From Gonatopus flavifemur (Eukaryota; Arthropoda; Insecta; Hymenoptera; Dryinidae): a stretch of 64,000 nucleotides of DNA. The stretch is from NCBI GenBank assembly GCA_018340375.1, contig JAFFJZ010000048.1, positions 310,001 to 374,000 of the forward strand, given 5' to 3'. Below the pieces are notes generated by a model that had not been told where the DNA came from, made no database searches, and was given only the letters and a program-made list of their open reading frames with translations. Numbering within the stretch: position 1 is the stretch's first letter; every line of letters starts with the position of its first letter. Of this stretch, positions 33,828 to 45,800 are shown piece after piece. The position numbers were made by a program, and so were the translations under genes.

Positions 33828-36800
33828 CTGAAAGAGAAAATAAAGAACAATTATGATACGTAATATGAAATCTAATAAATTTTCGTTATGTCTCTAACCA
33901 TGGTGGATAAAGTAAAATCCAACGAGAACAATCCGCAAGCCGTAAATCGAAGAGGATTCACTTGGAACTGCAGTGAAAATTGTTGAAGTTCATCTTTGAA
34001 ATCCATTTCCGGACCAGTTATCAGATTTTGAATAATCTTTGGGCTTCGTTTGGCCTAAAAAAAACGGTGGTTAGTATTTTTATTTGGAGATGCCTCGCAA
34101 TGCCAGCTACTCGCTTCATTTCCTAAAATAATTACAGCTATAGCTATTTATCAGCTGTCACCCCTGGTGAAAATAGGAGCGAGAAGAAAGAGTAAACGAA
34201 GCGTATGCTGAAGGGTAACAGAAACGTTAATGGGAAGTATACGAAGTTGAAATGGAAAGGATACAAAGAGTATGTGAAACGGGAATTGAAACAAAGAAAC
34301 CGGGAAAAATTCAAGAAATCCAGACCAAAAAATTGAGCTCTGTGGTGAGAATCGAACCGGTGACTTACACTATGGTAGGATCTTATCCACTGAGCCATGG
34401 ATCGTCGTTGACATCGACTGCTGAAAGATGTTATTTGAGGTCAGAATAGGTATGATTCGCATACGCTCCATATAACCTACTGTTACGTTACATGGAGCAT
34501 ATGCAAAACGGGATCGGCAGTTTATGAAACGTATACAGAACGTATGATTTGATGACTTTCCAACAAGCGGGTATCATACGCTCGAGAAAGAGGGAGTTGA
34601 AACGTTCTTCGCTTCGTATACGTTTCCTTCTCGCTTTGAGTATACGCTTCATTTTCACCAGGGACAGCGAGGATTCGTGGTTGGTGTTTTGATACTCAAA
34701 CTATTTATATCTTCTGTGATATATTTGCTGTGACAGCTACAATTTCTCATTGGTACAGTTAAAGGAGTAGCTGTGATAGCTAAAAATAAGCTTTCGTCGC
34801 TTATTTCAGGCTATTCAAATATTGACAACTCATTTAATTATGTAATCCGATACACTGGAAAAAATATTTATTTGTCCTCTCTCCATAAAATATTTATTCG
34901 TAGAAATGAAATATTCAATTACGTAGATGTAAAAACTGATTACTTGTGGCGAATAAATTATTTATTCAGAAGACCCATTTATTTGGGGCAAGCATTCCAG
35001 TATTTGATTCGATTGAATATTTCATTAATCCTAAGAAATATTTTATGGAGAGAAGACAAATAAACTATGCATTTGGTTGGAAGAAATTTTTCTTTCAGTG
35101 TACAGCACACTAGTTCTGATGAATTTATGAAGACGGAATTCTTGTGAATTCTTCGTGGGGTTTTTCAAGCGGTCCCCGTTATGACAGTTCAGCATGAGTT
35201 CTTTATGAATCCCTGGCATTCATAAATTGTTCTTGAAGAATTCTCAAGAACAGGAGTTCATTTGGGACATACCCGTGCTGTATGGGATGAGTGCGAGGAG
35301 AGAAATGGATTATACAAATCGTATTATAGAAATGTGGATACTAACTGTTAATATCTGTATGCTTAGGAGTATTAACTATTTCTTTAGTCCTAAAATACAA
35401 GATTCTTACAGTCAAAATATGTTTATTATAAAAGTAATATACTTACCGTTGGAATCTGTATTTTAATCGTAAGAATCTCTGTTATTTACAGTAATGAAAT
35501 GCAGATTTTAAAAATAGTATTATATTGACCAACAAAATATATAGTTATCATTAGAATCCATATTTTATCCATAAGAATCTCGGTTACTTGCAGTGATCGA
35601 ATGGATATTCCATCAATAGTATCAAGTGCGAACCATAAGTTTCTTGAAATTTACATCGTTTGAAGATCTGATGTACTTCAAGTACAGCTACAATTCTTAC
35701 GTACTCAAGCGAGCGTCGGTAGCTGAGCGGTCAAGGTGGCCGACTGTGACGTTATGAGCCCGAGTTCGCATCCGGCGAAATAATTTTTTTTTTTCATAAT
35801 ATTGTTTCCTCACTGTAAGCATCCGGAGATGGTAGTTGTAAGAATCCTATATTATAATAGGAACTAACCTTTTTTCTTGCCTTCGATGAAATAGTATAAG
35901 TATTACTGGGTAAAAAATACATTTACTACCTCGAAGTAAACATCTTTATAATAAATGTATACTTGTGGTTGGAATCTAGATCCTTGTCCTCATGCTTAGT
36001 ATAAAATATTCTTGTCTTTATAATATTTCTCATACCCCTCCATTTCTCTCCGTGTGTAAAACTTTTGAAAAATCTTCATTGGTTACAAAGAAAAAAGTGC
36101 TACGCTACACTGTAAAAAATTTTATCGGAAAATTCCTATATATTTATGTGAAGTGATTAACACATACATGCGTTAGGAATTTTCCCAACTTGTCCGGAAA
36201 TTTACTGTGAAATGTTGGGAAAAATTCCATAAAGTTTGGAATTTTCAGATAAATGTATGGAAAATTTCATATAAATGTACCGGAAATTGATTTCCTAATC
36301 CGTGATTGGAATTTTCCGGTTGATGTACACAGGAAAATTCTGATTATTTTTTACAGTGTAGCTATTGTCAGAGATGAATTGGAGAGATTGCTAACGCAAT
36401 GTCAAAATCATGGTCCGTATCAGGTTTTTTTCTTTTGAAGAAAACTATGTGATTGGTTGAATTCCTCTTCTGAGCCAATCAGCATGAAAGGATGAACGGA
36501 AAACATGGTACCCCCAATCAGAAACTAAACTATGGTTTTCACATATCGTTAGCAATCTCTCCAACTCATCTCTGCCATCGTTTGGCTGTAGCAACAAAAA
36601 TTATTGCTAAATTAGTCCATATTCATCTGTTGCAGCAATATTTTCGATTATTCGAATATCAAATACACGAAATAGTCAACACAACTAATTCCTAGCTACA
36701 CTCAGAGAAATCTATGGTCATGGCAGTTATGCGAGGGGACAACTATTCAATTATAATTTTCCCAACTCCTTTTATAGTTAATGAGACTATATAAATAGTT

Positions 36801-39800
36801 TTCATCACTAAAAACAAGTTAACATAAAACTGATTATATAGTTGTGAATACTGAATTGAATGGTTGTCCTTTCCTTAAATAGTTGATCTGACCATTGCTT
36901 CCTCGTTAGAGGGAAGCTTTACAGTGGCGTAGCAGGGGGGGGGGGGTGGCGGGGGCCGACCGCCCCGGGTGCTAAATTTTGGTTCGCATTCAAATTTGAC
37001 TGGATTACAGTTTCTTCTATGTTTTTTTTTTCAATACAAAAGAAGATCACCTGCCAGGCGGGGGGGGGTTCCGCTATCGCAACCGCCCCGGGTACCATTT
37101 GGCCACGCTACGCCACTGAAGCTTTGTGATCATTTCGAGGGACCGAAAATTTTTCGTCCCCAAACTCGAGGAAAATTCTTGGTTTCGTGTCTGTGTGTAT
37201 GTTCTGTTAATGTGTGTATTTAGGGATGTGAAGTAAATTACGACTGCGCATATCTTGCGTTTCTAAGATCGTTATGAAATTTTCACCACAGTCACCCACA
37301 TAGCACCGGATGTCCCAGAAATATTGTCAGAATATTACATTCGGAATGTGTCATATTCTGGAAAACGTCTCAAAAAGATTGTCAGAATGTCTGCAGGATG
37401 TCTTATGTCACCATCTTTGTAACATTCTTGAGATATTCTGAAACATTGCTGGAATCATTGAGTTAACATTCTGGAGACATTCTGAAATATTACTGTGATC
37501 ATTTCAACGATATTCTATACGGAAAAATTGTAGCTATCACATATATTAAAATGCTTAAAAAATATTACTTTGGATTGAAAAAAAATTTCTTCAGAGTTTA
37601 CTTCTACAAATGTTGGACGAGCTTGGCCAGAATCACCTTGAGTGGAAGAAAACCTGCTTCGAAGTCAATTATTAGGGCGTCTCCCCCCCCCCCCCCCCCC
37701 AATGTGACACAAAATATTCTGAGAATATTTCCACAACATCTGTATAATGCACTTGATCGAATATTCTCACAAAGAGCGTAGGAGATTCGTAAATATCCTT
37801 AGAAGATTCTTAGAACATTTGAATGAGACTGTTTTGAATATTCTAGGAACGTTCGTACAACATGCGTACAAAGTTTGTAGGGAGATTGATGAACAGCGCA
37901 TGCGCAAGTATCGTGATGACATGAATTCATGAATGGCGGATGATGTTGTTGACAGGTTACAGACCCTTGCCCAGATAGAAAAATGTCTCAATAATGCCAT
38001 CATAATGGTGACATGCACGCCAAGAAATGTTTGCATCATGGTACCAAGGTGTTTCCGCATAAAGCATTGTTATTGGTAGCAAAACAAGGTGATGGTACTA
38101 TAATGAAGACATGATGTTTACATTTTATGCATCATTGCAATCTGAGCGGAGTTTATGATAGTATGTTTACGGCACATTATGTTACAAAATATTTAGGGCA
38201 TGGTTTTCTATCTGGGTTGGATAATATATTATTTTAATTTGTGTTTTGAGAATAATAAATCTATGAAAGGTGCATTTTAATATCGCAAATGTTCTCTGAG
38301 AGTGCCATGTGTGGAAAATAATCCTCAAAAGTGTAATAAAATATTGAGGAATATCGTATATATTATGATTGCCTGTTGTGATCATAAGTATCTCATCCAT
38401 CTATGTGAATTCATAATATTACTAACCATTTATGATTACAGATAAACAAAATTGATTGTCAAGTAGTTTTCGGTGACATGCAGGAGTTTATATTGACGGG
38501 AATTCTCATTTTAACAGCATTTTTTTCCAATATTCCCACAATATCCGTGGCATCATATTCTGAGAATATTTTAAACAGTCTCAATTAAACATTCTGAGAA
38601 TGCGCGTAGAATATATTCGCACGTGATAAGAATCTTCATAGAATATTCGAATATCCTCGACGTATATTCTTAGAACATTCTCAGAACGTGCGTGTGCTAC
38701 CTGGGCCAGTGGGGATTGAACCCGGGTTCTGCGAGTGAGAGTCAAGGCTTCTATCACATCAGCGAATCTTCGAGATGACGACACCACTCTCAAAGTGCCA
38801 TTTATTGTAATCAGCGTGATATGAGTTCCGAGAATTCGTTTCAGTGAAATATCGACCAATCGATTCAAAATCTTCTGACGTAAAAAATAGATCGTGGGAG
38901 AGAGGTGTTTTTTGACATCGACTTTGAAATTCTACAAAGTGCTGAGTAAGATCGATGGAAAAACTTCGAGAATTTGTTGCCGTGGAACAAAGACCAATCG
39001 ATTCAGAATCTTCTGAAATGTTAAATGAATATCACTTGAGAAACACTTTTTTTGGAGAGCCCACTTGCAAATTTTACCAAGTGCCAGAATGAATTGATAT
39101 AAGAATTTCAAAAATTTGTCTTCATAGGATGAACGATTTTAAGAATTCATTAAGAAGGCCTTTTTGAATAGTTGGGCTGCGTAGGTATGTTCTTCATCAA
39201 TCATGTGTTTTTCGGCGTAATAAATCAAATTTCTCAGTGGAATAAAATAATTTGATCACCGGTAAAAGATGGGATTTGTTTCCAGGCAAACAATTTTTTT
39301 TCCACTGTAAGTTAAGCATTTGTATCGACAAAGAAAATTTGTTGATCAAAATTTGTGATTCACAATAACAACTGTTTTTTCTCAGTGAGCGTTTGAAATC
39401 GAAAAAATCCTCTCTGCACAAACCCTATTCATTTTTCTTTAGAAGAAGAATTCCATTTGAGAAAAACATCTTTGTAATGGACAAATATTCACACTTCTGA
39501 TTAGGTTTAAAACGATTAGCATGAATAACAAAATAATGTCCCTTCAACTTTCTAACTTTCCCGAACCCAGACTTTGAAAAATTTCAGAATTTTTTTATTC
39601 ACAGAATATTTTAATCATAACATTGGCAGAACATTCCAAAATGTAATAAATGCGATATTTCAAAGAGAATATTGTTAGAATATTCACCATGAAACATTGT
39701 ATACGTAATACATTCTGTCAAAAAAGTACCGGGAATTGATCATTTAAAAAGTGCGGCTAACGGGTTTGTCAACAACCTTCTTGTTGCTAAGTTGGTACAT

Positions 39801-42800
39801 TCGTCCTGTATATTGACGCGGAGTTCGACTGTCATCTGTCATTCGGTTTGTTTACAGTGCTCGATCTTTTCAGTTCTCTCAAGTGTGTCCCGCGATTGTC
39901 ACAATGAATACAAAGATCGAACCAAGAATTTGTTTTAAATTTTGCGTTGCAAATGAAATTTCGTGTGCCGAATCGCTGAAAATGTTGGAGAAGGCTTACG
40001 GTGAATTGACTCTATCAAAAACACGTGCATATGAGTGGTACAGTGCATTCAAAAGTGGTCGAGATGTGGTAGAAGATTTGCCTCGCTCTGGTCGTCCATC
40101 GACGTCTTTACCTGAAGTTAATATCGATAAAGTGAAGGAAATGGTGACTGAAAATCGTCACCTAAGTTTGAGAGAGATAGCCGGTGAACTTTCTGTGTCT
40201 TACGAATCAGTTCGTACTATTTTACATGATTGTTTGGGCATGAAACGCGTTGCCGCTCGATTAGTTCCGAAAGACTTGAATTTGCTCCAAAAACTGAATC
40301 GCGTACAGGTCGCTGAAGACATGCTAGAACGAGTCAATTCCGACCCCACATTCATAACACCCATTATAACAGGTGATGAGACATGGGTTTACGAATATGA
40401 CATGCAAACCAGTCAACAAGCTTCGGAGTGGTGGCTTCCAGCTGAGCCGAAACCGGAAAAGCCACGCCGAAGCCGATCAAAAGTGAAGGTAATGTTGACT
40501 GTGTTTTTTGATAATCGTGGTGTTGTACATTCGGAATTCTTGCCAGAGGGTCAGACGGTGAATAAAGAATATCATCTAAGCGTTATGCGGCGTTGAGGAG
40601 AGCAAATTCGACGAAAAAGGCCAGATTTGTGGAAAGAAAATTCATGGATTTTGCATCAAGACAATGCACCATCTCACAAGGCTTTCATTATGAACCAATT
40701 TTTAGCCAAAAACTCAACAAATATCATCGAACAGCCACCGTATTCACCTGATCTGGCTCCAGCCGACTTTTTTCTGTTTCCAAAACTCAAATTACCACTT
40801 CGAGGCACCCGTTTTGAATCGATAGAAGATATCAAAGAGAATTCGCGGCGAGAACTGAAATCGATTCTGGAAAAAGCGTATAAAAAATGTTTTGATGATT
40901 GGATTGTTCGTTGGCATAAATGTATCATTTCGGGAGGGGACTACTTTGAAGGCGATACAATAGATTTGGAAGAATAACAAATATTTTGTGTTTTATTCAA
41001 GAATTCCCGGTACTTTTTTGACAGAATGTATTTATGCAATCTTCTGAGAACCTTTCAATTGGAATGTTTCAAATGAGACATTCGTAATTTTCTGGAAATA
41101 TTTCTGAGACATTTGGTGCTATGTGGGCATACGTAGTGTGGATAGTGGTTCCATACAAGTTTTAACCTAATTATTACAGAAGAACCGGAGAGGTAAGGAA
41201 AGATGTGAAAAAAATTGTGATTTTGCGACTTATACCACGGTCTCAGTATGATCCACCAGTGGTCCCAGATGAGTTTCATCCCAATGGGTTGGAAACTGTG
41301 GAGAACTGTTCTTTGCGATCCGCGTTTTTGGCTATATCTTGAAAGCATGCCTTCCCTACGTTCGTATCATCCGAATGCCATGAAACTTGGAGCATCTTCA
41401 ACTCACGAGGTGTTAATTATACGATATAAATTTCAAGCAAATCGGAAGTGTGGGAAGGAAATGGTAAACACTAAATTTTCAAACAAAATTTGAATACCTT
41501 GTGAATGCCGCTATAATGCGAATATCTTCCGGTCCTATCATGCGATCGTTATGAAATTTTTACTTCAGTTTTATGCAGTGCCGATAGTGGCCCCATATGA
41601 GTTTCAACCTGATCCATCCTTTCAAGGAAACGGGAGATAGAAAAGAAACATGGGGAGGAAAATTTTTTCACTATTTTCCACCAATTGGAATGGAACTCGT
41701 ATGTAGCTACTATGGAATTGTGAAGGAAACGTAGTATAAGTTTCATTCTCATCGGGTAATCAAAAACGCGAATTCGTGCGGTTGCAAAATTACAATTTCC
41801 GGTAACATGTTTTCTTTCTCCTTTCCATTTTTTTGTAAGGATTAGGTCTTAACTTCATATGGTATGAATTTCATCATAATTGATTAATTAGGAACGAAGA
41901 GGGCATGTGCCAATTGGCAGAGTTTTTAAATTTCTCTCAGTGTACCATTAATTTTTCTTTTTTTCATCACTGATTACTAGACATTGTTCAAAATGCCCCA
42001 ATGCTCCGACTTTTGAAATTCTGAATCCGAATATTAAAAGGAAGGCAACAGTTTTTCTTGTAACTTCTTAAGTTTGGTACCTCTTCAACCACCCAATGAC
42101 AGGACCAATTCATCAATTCGACCGTTCCTAATCGAATTAAAAACATAGCGAGGTATAATACGGACTTCATTGCTTTGGCGTGCGTAGTTGAATTTGATAC
42201 ATTAAAGATGAGGTTGAACAACAAATTATACCCGATAAGTAGCATGAGAATATAATCGATCATCATTATAGCAGTCACTTGTTTCGAGTATAAATTGTTG
42301 GTTCGTATGGATATTTGACACAACTCCCGATGAATCTGCCTTGAATAAAAATCAATTAGGTTTTGTTCTGATAATAATTTTATGATAAACCCTCATTGAA
42401 ATTTCTAATACTTGGCTATGTGAACGAAATTCTTCAATACTTTCTCGTGGTATTTGATCACCGTGATTTTGGAATTCTTCAGTCCAGTCCACTTCGCATC
42501 TATCATTACATTTTTTATAGAAACCATATTGATCATCCATTTGTTGAAGAGTTCAAATCGTATTCGAACACATCTGAAAGTATAAAATTTTAATGAGCAC
42601 GAGTAATGAACACTGTAAAAAATAATCAGAATTTTCTTTTTCTCTAGTAGTGCCCAAGTGGCGCAAGAACTTCTCATTTTGCACTGTTCCTTCATTCAAG
42701 TACACTGAGAGAAGGATTTAGTTATACTTAGCAGCATTTGGTAATAGTTACCAAATCTCATTATAGTTGGAGTATAATGAGTTAGTATTCCCAACTACGA

Positions 42801-45800
42801 CCTTTATAGTTACCAAACTTGAATTATTATCACCAAATCCTGGCAATAATTACCAAATCTTGGTAATGATAAACCAGTCATATGTTTGACGAAACTAAAT
42901 TCATTTGATAACTATAACAGGGTTCTTTTATCAGTATACTGTTCATTTTTCGCCAAAAATTCAACTAAAGTCGATTCACCTGAGCAACGTCATAAAAGTA
43001 TGAATCGGCAAGGTGGAAGTAAAGTTGACCAACTGAAGACTGACGACATCAAAAATTGTGTATAGAATATCAGAATCTGGTTCCATACGCGCATAGCAAG
43101 AAATCAGTATTGGAATCAGTATGGAAAATAGCCAAACAATTATTCCCCATCTTGCAAGGTAGAAAACTTTATCGTTCGACGTCTCAATTGCCCCGATAAT
43201 TTCCAGAGTCTCGTCGATGTTTGCACATTTCATTATCATACACTCGAAGTCCTTGATACATAAAAAGGATACAGTAGTGTATGAAAGAATGACTTAAGAA
43301 TATTTTAATTTTCCCACTTGAAAATAATCGTATACTATACTATGCATATCATATCAATTTTTTATATAACACATCGTCCAATAAGTCCCGAGACTAACCC
43401 AGAGATGGCGCTAGTAGTGCCAAACTGGCCACGTTTCCCTAGAGTGCGAACCTTCACATGAAACGTATAAAAATTTCACGTCGATCGGACCACAAACAGC
43501 AGAGTTATCGAGGTTAGAGTGAAGTCACTTTGTAATTTGTTTGAAAAATGGAAAAAAGTGGGTTTCGCGTGTTGATAAAACATTGTTTTTCTATGGGTAA
43601 AAACACCGTGGAAACCCAGGAATGGCTTGAAAAACGTTACCCGGACTCCTCTCCATCCAAACCAACGATTTGTCGTTGGTATGCTGAGTTTAAACGTGAT
43701 CGTACAGACACAAACGATGCGGAACGTTCGGGTAGGCCATTGGAAGCCGTTACACTGGAAAATGTGAGTAAAGTGTTAAAAATCGTAATGAGAAATCGCA
43801 AAGTGAAGGTCCGTGAGATTGAAGAAGTGACACAGATATCATCTGGAAGCGTATTTTCACTTCATGAAAAATTGAGCATGAAAAAGGTTTTTTCCAAGTG
43901 GGTGCCGCGATTGCTTTCAGTGGAACAAAAACAGCAACGAGTCGACAATTCAAACAGCTATTTATCGCTATTTACTCGCAATAAAAAGGATTTCCGGCGT
44001 CGTTACGTGACCATGGATGAAACATGGATACATCATTTCACTCCGGAGTCGAATCTGCAATCATCTGGGTGGTGCATGGCTGGCGAAAGCCGCCCAAAGC
44101 GTCCAAAAACGTAGCAGTCTGCTGGCAAAGTCATGGTGTCCATTTTTTGGGATACACATGGCGTGATGTTCATTGACTACCTGAAAAAAGGTAAATCGAT
44201 CAACAGTGATTATTATATTGACTTGTTGGTACGTTTGAAGGAGGAGATCGCAGCAAAACGATCGCACATGAAAAAGAAAAAATCCTTTTTCACCAAGACA
44301 ATGCACCATGCCACAAGTCCATGAAAAAAATGGCAAAATTCAACGAGTTGGGCTTTGATTTTCTCCCCCCTATTCGCCAGATTTAGCCCCCAGCGACTAC
44401 TGGCTCTTTGCTGATCTCAAAAAAATGCTCTAGGGAAAAAAATTTGGCTCGAATGAGGAGGTCATTGCCGAAACTGAAGCCTACTTTGAAGCAAAGGATA
44501 AATCCTTCTATAAACATGGTATATAAATGTTGGGAAGATTGCATCACTCTAATAGGAGATTATATTGATGAATAAAAATGATTTTTGAAAAAAAAGTGTC
44601 GTTTTCGTTGTTAGTCTCGGGACTTATTGAACGACGTGTTATAGCTGCATACATAACTACCTGAGTGAGAAAATCTTCAAAATATAATTCCCCTGGCAAA
44701 AATGAAGCGTGCTCTAAGCGTGGATATCCACCAAATTACTCTTTGGAAGTTATCTATCTCTTCCCACACGACATATTCGAAAAGAGATAGCGAACCTCTG
44801 GAGAGTAATTTGGCGGATATCCACGCTTAGAGCACGCTTCATTTTCGCCAAGGTCATATATAATTTATATATGATTCAATGTACTTTATATATATATATA
44901 TTTATACTTGATAATGTATAATTTTTTATAATCTCTACTCGGATATATGAATTTCAAACATTTCATATCGGAAATATAGAATTCTTTTGTACTAGGGTTA
45001 TCGTGTCAGTGTTGTTACTTAAAATTTACATTGAAGTCGAAGGAGATGAATAGAGTCAACTCTGAACAAATTACCTATCAAACGACTTTTGATCTACTGA
45101 AATTCTAATGAGTCCAGGAAATGTTTGTATACACCCATATGGAAATTGCCAGAATTGTAAAAAAAGTGCAGTACTGTCAAAATTGTATTCGCCAAAGTTT
45201 GGCAAAAACAACAATTTCTATTCAATGTTGTGACTGTTTCTTAATTGGCACCAATCGTTTGACAGATTTCAAAAGGTGTTGGTTCCCGTAGACAGACAGT
45301 CTTGCATCAGTGCGCAAGTATATTCTATGCTTGAATCAAGTCCCACACAGCACGCAGTTCCTGAAGATATCTAAAAGAATACTCAATTGAGAGATCTTCA
45401 AGAACGTTCTTGAAGAGTTCTTAAAGATATCTTTCAGAAGTGTTGGAAAGACATCATGTGGAAGATTTCTAAAAGATGTCTCGATTCAAGACATCTCCAA
45501 GACGACCATGCGAGATATCTTAAAGATATCTTTGAGAAGCGTTTGAAAGATATTTTCCTGGAAGACTTTAACAAAATATGTTTAAGAAGATAGATTGTCA
45601 GCAGGTTTAGGTTATAAATACCTAATCATATGAATTGACATGAATAACACTCGGAATGTGCCTTTAATTATAATCGAATTACACATATGATAAATTCGGT
45701 CACAAATCGAAAGCTTGAAAAATCTATAAACATGCCGAGAGATTTTGAATTCTGCAAAAATTACGATTTTGTAACCTTTTAATACCCGCGCTGGAATTAA

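Larger units (their letters stand above)
37295..41127. mobile_element. Host foldback element of a nested stack
   Basis: Tips CCCACATAGCACCGGATGTC and (inverted) CCCACATAGCACCAAATGTC, continuing with CAGAAATATT in both arms. Remaining body sequence (37310-37690, 39590-39710, 41031-41127) repeats ACATTCTG and GACATTC. Between the arms sit element A copy 2 and a mariner, so this is the oldest layer of the stack. Confidence 0.65.

Noticed and set aside
34144..34398. 84-codon minus-strand ORF MAQWIRSYHS
   Set aside because: It starts within a tRNA-like SINE segment and runs through a CCCTGG element, so it is a chance frame.
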